Part shown: positions 14,313 through 22,472 of the stretch, piece by piece | Layout of the letters: every line of letters begins with the position of its first letter | How positions within the stretch are numbered: the stretch's first letter is position 1 | From: a virus | Direction: 5' to 3' (one strand) | Virus record (IMG/VR): IMGVR_UViG_3300029319_007864 | Location: 1-33,200 of that record | Length of the DNA: 33,200 nucleotides | Program-made: the position numbers and the translations under genes | Notes under the pieces: generated by a model | Databases searched by the model: none | What the model was told of the DNA's origin: nothing | The model's input: the letters and a program-made list of their open reading frames with translations, nothing else

Positions 14313-15178
14313 TAGATTGCCATTGTTGAACCATCTGGTTGGCGAACATCATTCAAAACTTTATGTGGTATCTTCACACCCAAATATTTACAGATGTTAT
14401 GACCCTTGGTAGCATTGTTATCCTTTAACAATTGCTTTTTAATTTCGTCATCATGTTCATGGATAAGCTTATATTTTTCTGTATACCTATATCTTGGGTG
14501 ACCATCCCTTTCCATTTGAAACCACGCCTCTATAATTTTAGGATCAATATTATTCATAAGATCATCATTTGTTTTATTGTTGACAAGAACACGCGGAATG
14601 CCATCACTTACTGCACGATTTAAGGAATAAAGCATCCACTCTTCCATATTTTCAAATCCAAGCTGAGTACCGCTCATTTGTTTCTTAAGCCAATCATTTT
14701 CTTTACGACTATTCAAAACCTTATCTTGTATGGGTAATAGTTTTTCTAAAAACTCTCTTCGGAAAAACATACAATCTGTCATAGCCCAATGATGAGTTTG
14801 GTGATAACCTGCCGCAAACTGCTTACCACTTTCAATAAAATCGCTCATAGCTGTTCTAAAACCATTTTGTGTCAGAAACCAAACATCAAAATTAAATATA
14901 GCTACATAAGGTCTATATCCACAACGTGCAAAATCCAAACCTGCATTAAAAGAATCTAAAGCTCCATATCCATAACCTGTATTTTCAGGCAGATATATAA
15001 AAGTGTTTTCTCCTACACCAGATGGGCAGTGATTTTGATCGCCATTAAAGACGGTGGTAATCCATAACTTAGTGCCTATGTCTGGATAGTTATACCTCAT
15101 AATTTCAAGGTTGTGTCGATAATCTTGGGTTCGTTGGCATCCAATAAGTATTACATGCACATCTTTTGGGTCAAACAT
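14312..15178 (-). CDS. GT2-like glycosyltransferase (GT-A fold)
   Basis: The 288-residue protein has a GT-A pattern: an N-terminal VHVILIGCQR strand, ENTGYGYGALDSFNAGLDFA (about 65-84) like the NxGxGxGxNxG of rhamnosyltransferase-type GT2 enzymes, and FNFDVWF (95-101) in the place of the metal-binding DXD. A later EEWMLYSL helix fits the acceptor side. The frame could be extended to a TTG at 15196, but AAAGGAG lies 5 bases before ATG 15178, so I use that start. It sits between the two GT4-type genes and shares a one-base overlap with the downstream one. Specificity is unknown. Confidence 0.72.
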   Translation of the reverse strand: MFDPKDVHVILIGCQRTQDYRHNLEIMRYNYPDIGTKLWITTVFNGDQNHCPSGVGENTFIYLPENTGYGYGALDSFNAGLDFARCGYRPYVAIFNFDVWFLTQNGFRTAMSDFIESGKQFAAGYHQTHHWAMTDCMFFRREFLEKLLPIQDKVLNSRKENDWLKKQMSGTQLGFENMEEWMLYSLNRAVSDGIPRVLVNNKTNDDLMNNIDPKIIEAWFQMERDGHPRYRYTEKYKLIHEHDDEIKKQLLKDNNATKGHNICKYLGVKIPHKVLNDVRQPDGSTMAI

Positions 15179-15183
15179 ATTTT

Positions 15184-15190
15184 CTCCTTT
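15184..15190 (-). promoter_or_regulatory. Ribosome binding site deciding the start at 15178
   Basis: AAAGGAG on the minus strand is 5 bases upstream of ATG 15178 and would be inside the coding region if the longer TTG start were used. Confidence 0.65.
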
Positions 15191-15202
15191 AAACAAAACT
15201 TA

Positions 15203-17953
15203 TTATGATAATTCTTTATATAAATCTAAATGTTGTTGAGTAATAACTTCTGGTTTAGCCTGTCTTTCCCATCTACTAACACAATTCTTACTCATTGTAT
15301 CGTAATCTATTGTTCCATCTGCAAACGCCCTCATAATTCTTGTATACTCATCTTGGTCGTTCTTAATGGAATTAGTGCTGTCTTCACAAGTAAAATTAGC
15401 AACACCTATACTACGTGAATACTCTAAGATATCTACAATACTAGATGGGTTTAAATCTTGCCACACATTATGAAAGTTATCTCTTCTATTAACAACAAAA
15501 CCACAGTTACCAATTTCTTGTATGTGACCATTGTAAGGTATACCATAATGACTCACGACTGGCTTACCGTGTGAGAAACCCTCCCAAATGTTGCCAGGAT
15601 TACACTCACCGTCTTTCCTACTATGAGCTAATACATTTAGTGTGTTGTAGAACTTACTGATTCTAACGTCATCTAAGGTCTTATCAACGTAACGGATATT
15701 AGTTATACCTAAACTTTCAGCTTTTCTTTTCAGAGTTTCTGACGGTGATAAAGCTACAAAATATAAACTATCATCTTCTAACTGTGCGAACGAAACAAGA
15801 TTAATAGGATCATAAATATCATTATCATCTCTTCCCAAACGACCGAATACAAAAGCATCTTGAGGTATATCTAGTTCTTCTCGTAAGTCTTCATTGGTAA
15901 GAGGAGCTTCTACAGGAATGGCTATCAATCTTGTATTATGATTAAACACACCTGCACAATGTTGCATATTGTTAGAGATATATATAGCTCTACTTAGATT
16001 AATACTTTCATCTACGTGACCAAATATAGAGGTAGATATTACGTGTTTACACTGCTCAACTATAGGTGGAACAAACGGCATTTCTGGTTGACCAGATGTT
16101 TGACGATGCATTATGAACGGTTTTATCTCTTTAATAACTTCGTAAAACTCTGGAACTGATGCATATGGTATTAGATTTTCTCTACCAAGAATTTCTTCAA
16201 AAAATGGTTCTCTTTCTAACTCACCGTGTGCTTTGTATGCCAACACATGGTGAAAATCCTTATCCATCTTCTTAAAGTATTTACATAAAATCTGCACAAC
16301 CTTGGCGGTTCCACCAATACCTAAATGATGAAGATAGTGAACAACAAGTTTTTTATTAAAAGCAAGGTTTATATTTTTCTTAACCTGTTGAGCTGTCATC
16401 TTATATTGATCTTGTTCTCTTTTAATACCGGCCTTTTGTCTCTCTAATGTTTTTGGGTGATTACAATGAACACCAACAATAGCTGCATCTTTTTTAACAT
16501 TGATAATTCTTTCATGGGTTCTGCCAGCGAACCTACAATGAGATTTGAAAATCCTTTGTTGGTAGTCGGGATAATTAACCCAATTAAAATAACTTAAATT
16601 CCAAGCTTGTTGATCAGCAAATTCTTGAGTTATACCTTCTACTGTGTTAATGCGTGGTACATTAATACAATCAACACCACGATTATTTGCATCTCTGATA
16701 TACCAACATAGTTGATTCCAAAATATCGGCTCATAGGTTTCATCAGCATCAATCCAAATTCGCCATTCTTGATTTGCTGCATCCAGTGAATTATTTTTTT
16801 GAATTTCAAAATTATCATCCCATTTTCTATGAATAAGATTAGCGTTATACTCCTCTATAATACTTATCGTTTTGTCTGTTGACCCACCATCCGTAATTAC
16901 AAAATCATCTGTTATATATGGTGTGACATTTTCCATTGTATCTCTTACACATTCTTCATCGTTATACGTAATCATACAAACAGAATATTTTGTATCTGGT
17001 CTTTTGTTGTTTTCATATAAGTAGAAAAACTTATCAAAGATTTCAGACGGCTCTTCTTGCCCCTTCATTATTCTACCGGCTAAACTTGAATCACCTGCAG
17101 GTATTGTGGCTACTTTAGTTTGAACACAATTTGTTTCTATATAACAAGTATTCCAAAATGGGTGATTAGTTGGGGGTGTATGGTTCTGAATAAAGAAATG
17201 ATTTTTAGTATAAAATACAACAGTAGGGATATTAAGACGACTAGTAACTTCCCAATCCCATGAATTACATGCAATACATCCCGATACATTTTTAAGTATA
17301 TGAATAGTGTTTTCTACATCAACACCCATAGCATCAATATAATCTATACGCCGTCTATCACAATATTCTCTTAATCCCCAATCCTCATCATTGATACCAA
17401 CAAATGTTGGCGTTAAACCTTTTTCATTCAATAACTCACAAATCTCTTGCCAAAACTCTTTCTTCCAAAACCTACCATTGTTTACGTCACTTTCAAAACC
17501 TTCTGCATTACCATCTTTGGTCAATGGGTGAATAGCTACGCCACTCTTTTCTTTAACCTGCCTAACAATATCTTTTGCTTGTTCTGTAGGTTCACCTGTC
17601 TTATACTCATAAGGAAACTGCATATCGTAAGGTGCAAAGTGAGGTTTTTTATTCTCAAATATCTCTTCACAAAATGACCAATCTTCAAACTTATCATCTG
17701 ACTTTACGACCTTGTTTAATAAGAAGTCACGCATAGATGCCAGTTGATTATGAAAAGTTAGATTTTTAATTAGAGCAGCTTCGTAACCCTCTCTCTCTAA
17801 TTGCTCTTTAGAGAATTGTGGTGACTTACCAAAACCACCTAACCAAAATTTAATTTTATAGTCGGGATATTTCTCTTTCAAGGCAGGTAGTCTTGTAATG
17901 GCTGATAAAGTATCACCATACCCTGCTAACTGTAGTATATGAAATGTCTTCAT
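15203..17953 (-). CDS. Three-domain glycosyltransferase GT9-GT2-GT4 (916 aa)
   Basis: Three glycosyltransferase domains are fused. Residues 1-300 resemble GT9 heptosyltransferases: GYGDTLSAITRLPALKEKYP near the start and GCIACNSWDWEVTSRLNIPTV (225-245) near the donor site. Residues 322-515 are a GT2 domain, with SVCMITYNDEE, DGGSTDKT (355-362) and IDADE (401-405). Residues 536-916 are a GT4-like GT-B domain with GIGGTAK, DDAFVFGRLGRDD-like and SRKDGECNPG motifs, paralogous to the 362-residue gene downstream. The protein could add several sugars in order without releasing the chain. Its ATG overlaps the stop of the upstream methyltransferase (TAATG). There is no signal peptide or membrane segment. 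The order of action and the acceptor are not visible. Confidence 0.85.
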   Translation of the reverse strand: MKTFHILQLAGYGDTLSAITRLPALKEKYPDYKIKFWLGGFGKSPQFSKEQLEREGYEAALIKNLTFHNQLASMRDFLLNKVVKSDDKFEDWSFCEEIFENKKPHFAPYDMQFPYEYKTGEPTEQAKDIVRQVKEKSGVAIHPLTKDGNAEGFESDVNNGRFWKKEFWQEICELLNEKGLTPTFVGINDEDWGLREYCDRRRIDYIDAMGVDVENTIHILKNVSGCIACNSWDWEVTSRLNIPTVVFYTKNHFFIQNHTPPTNHPFWNTCYIETNCVQTKVATIPAGDSSLAGRIMKGQEEPSEIFDKFFYLYENNKRPDTKYSVCMITYNDEECVRDTMENVTPYITDDFVITDGGSTDKTISIIEEYNANLIHRKWDDNFEIQKNNSLDAANQEWRIWIDADETYEPIFWNQLCWYIRDANNRGVDCINVPRINTVEGITQEFADQQAWNLSYFNWVNYPDYQQRIFKSHCRFAGRTHERIINVKKDAAIVGVHCNHPKTLERQKAGIKREQDQYKMTAQQVKKNINLAFNKKLVVHYLHHLGIGGTAKVVQILCKYFKKMDKDFHHVLAYKAHGELEREPFFEEILGRENLIPYASVPEFYEVIKEIKPFIMHRQTSGQPEMPFVPPIVEQCKHVISTSIFGHVDESINLSRAIYISNNMQHCAGVFNHNTRLIAIPVEAPLTNEDLREELDIPQDAFVFGRLGRDDNDIYDPINLVSFAQLEDDSLYFVALSPSETLKRKAESLGITNIRYVDKTLDDVRISKFYNTLNVLAHSRKDGECNPGNIWEGFSHGKPVVSHYGIPYNGHIQEIGNCGFVVNRRDNFHNVWQDLNPSSIVDILEYSRSIGVANFTCEDSTNSIKNDQDEYTRIMRAFADGTIDYDTMSKNCVSRWERQAKPEVITQQHLDLYKELS

Positions 17954-18624
17954 TAAATTATAACCTTTTGATTGTCAAAACAGATGATACCAGTGCCTGT
18001 ACCAGCAGAGTATATACTATCTGCAATATTATACTTTCTTACATCAATACTATTCCACCAAGCTAACATATCTGGGTGGCTGTTTTCTACTTCCCTACCA
18101 GTGCCAATATCATCGCAAACCATTACCCCTTTCCAATCGTTCTCAATTAAGAAGTCTGATACTATTTTTTCTTGTAAACCATCGTGTGGGTCAACATCAA
18201 GAAATATGAGTTTGCTTGATAAAAATATTTCCTTATCACTTATAGCTTGTTTGGGATTACCTTTTATGTCAGTTTTATCGCCTATACTTGAAAAATATAC
18301 CTTTCTTGGTATATCGTCATCCAAAGTCATTCCATTCCAATTAGACTCTAAACAATTACCTATAATATACTTAATATTATCAAAGTTGTCAAATTTTTCT
18401 GCGGCATCTGCACTATGAGAAATATCATAAGTGTATATACGATTAGTTTTATTATAAGCTAAAGCAACTGCACTGTCACCATCGCGTGTACCTAAATCAA
18501 CAATTATAGAATCATTAAAGTATGTTGATAGGTGAGATAACAATACGGAGTAGTGTGGTCTTTTTACCCCATATTCATCGGGGCTTACATTACGAATATG
18601 GTATTCGGATATATTTAATTCCAT
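17953..18624 (-). CDS. Class I SAM-dependent methyltransferase (Methyltransf_24-like)
   Basis: The 223-residue methyltransferase has SAM-binding IVDLGTRDGDSA at about 41-52, an acidic strand-end RIYTYDIS, and IFLDVDPHDG followed by GVMVCDDI, as in small-molecule or sugar O-methyltransferases of the CmcI/macrocin type. The open frame extends to 18702, but the first 26 residues would overlap the nuclease gene by 77 bases. ATG 18624, two bases after the nuclease stop, begins MELNISEYHIRNV and is preferred. It is coupled to the 916-residue glycosyltransferase by a one-base overlap. A methylated sugar is the likely product; DNA or protein methylation is less likely. Confidence 0.75.
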   Translation of the reverse strand: MELNISEYHIRNVSPDEYGVKRPHYSVLLSHLSTYFNDSIIVDLGTRDGDSAVALAYNKTNRIYTYDISHSADAAEKFDNFDNIKYIIGNCLESNWNGMTLDDDIPRKVYFSSIGDKTDIKGNPKQAISDKEIFLSSKLIFLDVDPHDGLQEKIVSDFLIENDWKGVMVCDDIGTGREVENSHPDMLAWWNSIDVRKYNIADSIYSAGTGTGIICFDNQKVII

Positions 18625-18625
18625 T

Positions 18626-19024
18626 TTAATCTTTGTTTCTTTCGGATAAAATAGCTTGAGCTTTTGCTCTGGCTTCTTCTTTATTTCCACCATGATATTC
18701 ATAAGCGTGACCTTCTTCTATCAAAATATCATTTACATTCCTATCGTCATCTAAAAGTATTTCTCCAAGCACTCTACCAAACTTACCAAGACCATGTGAA
18801 ATCAAGATAAATTGATTTTTGTTTTCTTTGATCAATTCCTTCAATCGTGCTTTTGCAGCTAATCCACGCTTCTTTTCTTCCTTGTCTCTTGTTCTACTTT
18901 CCCATGTGTCAATATTTACCAACCTAACTCTTTTTCTTACCCAAACAGAAAACCCTAAATCTATGTCTGCGTCTAAAGTATCACCATCAACTATTTTTAT
19001 CAAGTTTGCCTGATATTCGTGCAT
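18626..19024 (-). CDS. Thermonuclease-like nuclease (SNase fold)
   Basis: The 132-residue protein is an SNase-type OB-fold nuclease. IVDGDTLDADIDLGF, RKRVRLVNIDTWESR (catalytic R and E) and GKFGRVLGEIL (second catalytic R) match the staphylococcal nuclease pattern, so the active site is intact. No signal peptide is present, so it should act inside the cell, perhaps on host DNA or RNA. The start is ATG 19024 (MHEYQANLIKIVDGDT), not the longer TTG-like opening at 19045, because AAAGGAG lies 6 bases upstream. It sits between two methyltransferases in the glycan operon, with one- to two-base gaps on both sides. Its presence here is probably an insertion of a DNA-metabolism gene into the operon. 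Confidence 0.85.
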   Translation of the reverse strand: MHEYQANLIKIVDGDTLDADIDLGFSVWVRKRVRLVNIDTWESRTRDKEEKKRGLAAKARLKELIKENKNQFILISHGLGKFGRVLGEILLDDDRNVNDILIEEGHAYEYHGGNKEEARAKAQAILSERNKD

Positions 19025-19025
19025 T

Positions 19026-19883
19026 CTAATCTCCTTTACAAACAACCCTTATTTCATTCTTAGCACCGAACAAACTTTCATACTGTTGTTTATTTTTTAT
19101 TTCTTCCATATGAACATCGTACATATTATAACCATACTGTTTTATAGTTTCATATATTTCCATTAAATTATCGTTGTATAACTTTAATAAATGTGAATGG
19201 ATTTCTAAAAAAATTAATGGCCTGTATTTCATTATTGTTTCTTTAGCACCCTTTAACACTCTTTGTTCATAACCTTCTACATCAATCTTTAAAGTATCTA
19301 AGTCAAACCCATTATTAAAACCGGGATAATTTTTATTTTTTCTTTCTCTTTTATCCTCAAAAACCATATCTAACCCATACTCTTCATCTTCATTACCCAT
19401 TTCAGCAATCCAAGTAAAATCGTCAAGAGTGGCTATTCTACCGCCTATCTCTTTCTTTTTTACTATTTGAAAATTAGGGTCTTCTTTTTCAAACCTAACA
19501 ACAAAAGTTCCAGACTCTTCGGTAAGAACACTTACGACTCCATTCTTATCACCAACGAACATAGGAAAAAGTTTAATACGATCAAACCAATCATTGTGAT
19601 TAATAATCTCTACAGCATTAGTTAAACCTTCTGGTGATGGTTCAAAACAATAAGATCTTTTCATTTGATCATCGTTGTTATTTAAACAGAATACATATGA
19701 AAAGAAACCTACATTACCTCCAACATCGTATAAGCTCTTTCTATCTTTAGTTAGCTCAATAAAGTTTTTTACTTCCCAACCTTGCCCGTTCTCCTTATCC
19801 CACTCTTCATTATAGGCATCAACCTTATCTGCATGTCGAATGGGTAAATCTATTTTTAACTTATCTTGTATGCTGTATAACAT
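19026..19883 (-). CDS. FkbM-family methyltransferase
   Basis: This 285-residue SAM-dependent methyltransferase belongs to the FkbM family, which commonly methylates sugar hydroxyls in polysaccharides and natural products. Motif I is LYDVGGNVGFFS (51-62), FEPSPE (80-85) follows, and the family signature LKIDVEGYEQRVLKGA lies at 198-213, followed by PLIFLEIHSH. The ATG at 19883 has AAGGA 7 bases upstream and overlaps the nucleotidyltransferase gene by 23 bases. It is one of three separate methyltransferases, plus a fourth domain in the 807-residue protein, which suggests a heavily O-methylated glycan. Confidence 0.82.
   Translation of the reverse strand: MLYSIQDKLKIDLPIRHADKVDAYNEEWDKENGQGWEVKNFIELTKDRKSLYDVGGNVGFFSYVFCLNNNDDQMKRSYCFEPSPEGLTNAVEIINHNDWFDRIKLFPMFVGDKNGVVSVLTEESGTFVVRFEKEDPNFQIVKKKEIGGRIATLDDFTWIAEMGNEDEEYGLDMVFEDKRERKNKNYPGFNNGFDLDTLKIDVEGYEQRVLKGAKETIMKYRPLIFLEIHSHLLKLYNDNLMEIYETIKQYGYNMYDVHMEEIKNKQQYESLFGAKNEIRVVCKGD
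19031..19037 (-). promoter_or_regulatory. Ribosome binding site deciding the nuclease start
   Basis: AAAGGAG on the minus strand lies 6 bases before ATG 19024, within the end of the FkbM-type methyltransferase gene. Confidence 0.65.
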
Positions 19884-20388
19884 GATTATTCCTTGATATT
19901 TTTTCTACAATATTAGTGGTAGATACACCTTCTACCATAGGCGCTGTTATTACCTTACCACCATAGCTTTCTACAAACTCTTGACCTACTATTTGTTCTT
20001 GGATTGCGCAAGGTTTGGTACTGTAATTACCACCTTTTACTAACACTTTAGGTTTTATTTTTTGTATTAGAGGAAGAACGCTTTCAGTGTCGAACAACAC
20101 AATATAGTCAATAAAACTTATAGCGTTCAAAATAGATAATCTATTATCTTGATCCATTATGGGGCGATCATTACCTTTTAACTTCTTAATAGACAAATCG
20201 CTGTTAACACCAACTATAATCTTACTATGCCAATTATCTAAAGTAAAACCTTTTCGGGCACGATAATTATGACAAAATTGAAATAACTCTATATGACCCT
20301 TATGTATGATGTCAAAACAACCATTTGTAAAAATGCCTCCTTGAATCTGAAAATCTTTTATATCATAAATTTTATCATACCAAGACAT
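19861..20388 (-). CDS. rfaE2: HldE C-terminal/RfaE2-type heptose-1-phosphate nucleotidyltransferase
   Basis: The 175-residue cytidylyltransferase-fold enzyme has FTNGCFDIIHKGHIELF (20-36, HxGH at 29-32), GVNSDLSIKKLKGNDRPIMDQDNRL and a later VKGGNYS. This combination is characteristic of HldE-C/RfaE2, which adenylates D-glycero-D-manno-heptose 1-phosphate to ADP-heptose. The kinase half of HldE is absent; HddA elsewhere in the window supplies a kinase. An ORF start at 20415 would overlap the previous gene. ATG 20388 lies 5 bases after that gene's stop, with GGA nearby, and gives the expected N-terminus. It is a likely step of the phage heptose pathway; other sugar phosphates or glycerol 3-phosphate are less likely. 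Confidence 0.83.
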   Translation of the reverse strand: MSWYDKIYDIKDFQIQGGIFTNGCFDIIHKGHIELFQFCHNYRARKGFTLDNWHSKIIVGVNSDLSIKKLKGNDRPIMDQDNRLSILNAISFIDYIVLFDTESVLPLIQKIKPKVLVKGGNYSTKPCAIQEQIVGQEFVESYGGKVITAPMVEGVSTTNIVEKISRNNHVIQHTR

Positions 20389-20393
20389 TTTAA

Positions 20394-21434
20394 TTATCCG
20401 TTGTGTGGTTGCCACTCAGTTGAACGGCGATATAACTCTTTACAGGTTATATCAATACCTTCTTCAATACTTACTTGATGCTTACCTAAATATTTATGCA
20501 TCTGTGTAACACTAGCACATCTTCTTCTTACAAGATTAGGGTCATGTTCCTCATACTCCACATTAATCTTAGGATTATCCATCAAACTTTTCATTCTATC
20601 AGAGATCAAATGAAATAGCTCTTTAACTGACGTTTCAAAACCGGTACCGACATTTATAAAAACATTTTTACACTCGGTGTTTTCCATCGCTGCTATATTA
20701 GCTCTACCTATGTCTCCGCCAAAAATCATATCCATTGTTTGTTTGCCGTCACCATATATTGTGATAGAACCGCCAGTAGCTATAGCATTAACCCACTTAG
20801 GAACAATTTGTGTATATACATTAGATAAACTTTGTCTCGGACCATAAACATTAAAATAACGGAGGCCGACAATATCTAACCCAAACTCCATAAACGATTT
20901 TGCAATATATTCTAACGCAACCTTAGATGTTCCGTATAATAATTTACAATCATCAAATGGATAATCCTCTGTTGTAGGAGTTATTTCGGGAGTTCCATAT
21001 ACCGAAGCAGAAGAACTATAGACTACCTTCTTTACTCCGAACTCTAAACACAATTCAAACAACAATGCACTAGCGTATACATTTACCTTAACACTTCTAC
21101 TTTTATATTTGTTAGAATCTAAAGTAAGGTATGATGCAGTATGGAAAACATAATTAGGTTTATGTTTTGAGAATATTTCTCTCATTACATCTTCAACGCT
21201 AACATCCGCAACGATAGGAATTATTCTTACATTCTTATTGTCAGCAATAGAATAAGCTTCTTTTAGATTATCTACATTACCATTGTATAGATTATCTACA
21301 CATAAAATAGTAATATCATCTTTTTGTTTAGCTAACTCTTCAACGATATAACTACCAATATGACCATGTGAACCAGTAACTAAATAAACTTCACCTTGTG
21401 GATCGACATTGCCACTAACAAAATTATCTACCAT
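20394..21434 (-). CDS. NAD-dependent nucleotide-sugar epimerase (extended SDR)
   Basis: This 346-residue extended SDR resembles UDP-hexose 4-epimerases (GalE/WbpP type). It has GSHGHIG at 21-27, SSSASVYG at 140-147, catalytic Y167/K171 in YGTSK, LRYFNVYGPRQ and YGDGKQTMDMIFGGD with the ending typical of this group. It differs clearly from the other SDR at 12168. It starts one base into the end of the cupin gene and is followed after 5 bases by the RfaE2-type gene, so it could epimerise the activated heptose or a second sugar. HldD-specific residues cannot be claimed. Confidence 0.83.
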   Translation of the reverse strand: MVDNFVSGNVDPQGEVYLVTGSHGHIGSYIVEELAKQKDDITILCVDNLYNGNVDNLKEAYSIADNKNVRIIPIVADVSVEDVMREIFSKHKPNYVFHTASYLTLDSNKYKSRSVKVNVYASALLFELCLEFGVKKVVYSSSASVYGTPEITPTTEDYPFDDCKLLYGTSKVALEYIAKSFMEFGLDIVGLRYFNVYGPRQSLSNVYTQIVPKWVNAIATGGSITIYGDGKQTMDMIFGGDIGRANIAAMENTECKNVFINVGTGFETSVKELFHLISDRMKSLMDNPKINVEYEEHDPNLVRRRCASVTQMHKYLGKHQVSIEEGIDITCKELYRRSTEWQPHNG

Positions 21435-22015
21435 TACTTTACAACTCTTTCATAGTTCCAACCGGCAATAAAAGGATCTAATCTATCTTCATCTTCACCA
21501 GTATATTTGTTAGTGACATGATAGATAAGTATAGCTGGTTCGTTGGTGTAGTTATAACAACCGTGCCATAAAAAACGAGGAATGAAAAGAGGGCCGTCTT
21601 TCGCGGTTCTTTCAGAAAGATAATGCCACTCTACTTTACCCTCATCAACAGGCCATTGTTGTAGTTGTTGTGAGCTTAGTCGATCAGCTTCTTTCAACTC
21701 TTTCCAATTAGTTAATAACTCTTCTCTTTGTTCATAAACATTAGCCGCATCCTCTTCTGACATTCCAAATTCTTCTAAATCATCACCGCCCATATATGGT
21801 GCATTACACACACCAATTTTCAAACTACCCTTAATAACAAACTGATAATCGTCTTGATACATATGTCTATGCCAAAGCGCTGCAGCTCCTGGCTCTACTA
21901 TTGTAACATTAATATCACCCTTACCAATCTCTGGAAAAATATCACAATATCTTGTTCCTCTATCGTCTACGTGAAACCTTCCACCGTGTTTCATTTCTTG
22001 TGCTGGCTGTGACAT
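21434..22015 (-). CDS. RmlC-like cupin (sugar 3,5-epimerase type)
   Basis: The 193-residue cupin has an N-terminal GRFHVDDRGTRYCDIFPEI, a histidine pair in ALWHRHMYQDDYQF and a C-terminal IPRFLWHGCYNYTNEPAILIYHVTNKY...DP segment that resembles the dTDP-4-dehydrorhamnose 3,5-epimerase ending. Between them is an extra acidic stretch of about 60 residues (ca 75-130) that ordinary RmlC lacks. The reaction is probably epimerisation or isomerisation of a keto-sugar nucleotide. The ATG overlaps the HAD stop by one base with GGAG upstream, and the SDR gene follows in the same way. An RmlD-like reductase lies 1 kb upstream. No RmlA or clear RmlB is present here. Confidence 0.68.
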   Translation of the reverse strand: MSQPAQEMKHGGRFHVDDRGTRYCDIFPEIGKGDINVTIVEPGAAALWHRHMYQDDYQFVIKGSLKIGVCNAPYMGGDDLEEFGMSEEDAANVYEQREELLTNWKELKEADRLSSQQLQQWPVDEGKVEWHYLSERTAKDGPLFIPRFLWHGCYNYTNEPAILIYHVTNKYTGEDEDRLDPFIAGWNYERVVK

Positions 22016-22461
22016 TAGTCATCTCCTCTTTTAAGGTGTTCGTTTGGGTCAATCCCAAGCTCATCAAAAACTTTTTGAGCGTAAGGAAAAAATGGATCAA
22101 AGATTTGAACATTTTTGTGATGTTCTTTTGTTTCTATTCTACTTAAAGCTCTTTCTTCATCTGCTAACCAATCAAGTGCATTAATTGCCTTATCATCTAC
22201 AAAAACATCAACACCGCCAGGCTTTAACCCTACAATCAATTGATCATAAGGAATACCAAAATCGTTTAATTGTTTTTCTGTGAACTCTCTCCAATCCGTT
22301 TTACTACCTGCTCCACGGGCTGTCATAATTATAATATGATCACCACGCTCCTTATATCGTCTTACCTTCTCTATTGCCTTTGGAATAGGTGTGCTATTTT
22401 TATAATCACTACCATTCGTTTTTACAAGAGTATTATCAAGATCCATACACCATCTAATCAT
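22015..22461 (-). CDS. HAD-family phosphatase
   Basis: The 148-residue HAD-type hydrolase has the nucleophile motif DLDNTL (7-12; D7, D9), motif II in IIIMTARG (T47) and a later VFVDDKAI acidic pair (motif IV), with QLIVGLKPGG in between. Such proteins accompany capsule and LPS genes. Its likely job here is to remove the C7 phosphate from heptose 1,7-bisphosphate, the GmhB step, but this is inferred from context; sequence features specific to GmhB are not visible. It is coupled to the cupin by a one-base overlap and follows the methyltransferase gene after 11 bases. Confidence 0.78.
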   Translation of the reverse strand: MIRWCMDLDNTLVKTNGSDYKNSTPIPKAIEKVRRYKERGDHIIIMTARGAGSKTDWREFTEKQLNDFGIPYDQLIVGLKPGGVDVFVDDKAINALDWLADEERALSRIETKEHHKNVQIFDPFFPYAQKVFDELGIDPNEHLKRGDD

Positions 22462-22472
22462 GTCAATTATCC

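Noticed and set aside
17972-18418. 148-codon ORF on the plus strand
   Set aside because: It is the antisense shadow of the methyltransferase gene at 17953-18624.
18625-18702. Longer N-terminus (26 extra residues) for the methyltransferase
   Set aside because: It would overlap the nuclease by 77 bases; ATG 18624 follows the nuclease stop and gives a normal N-terminus.
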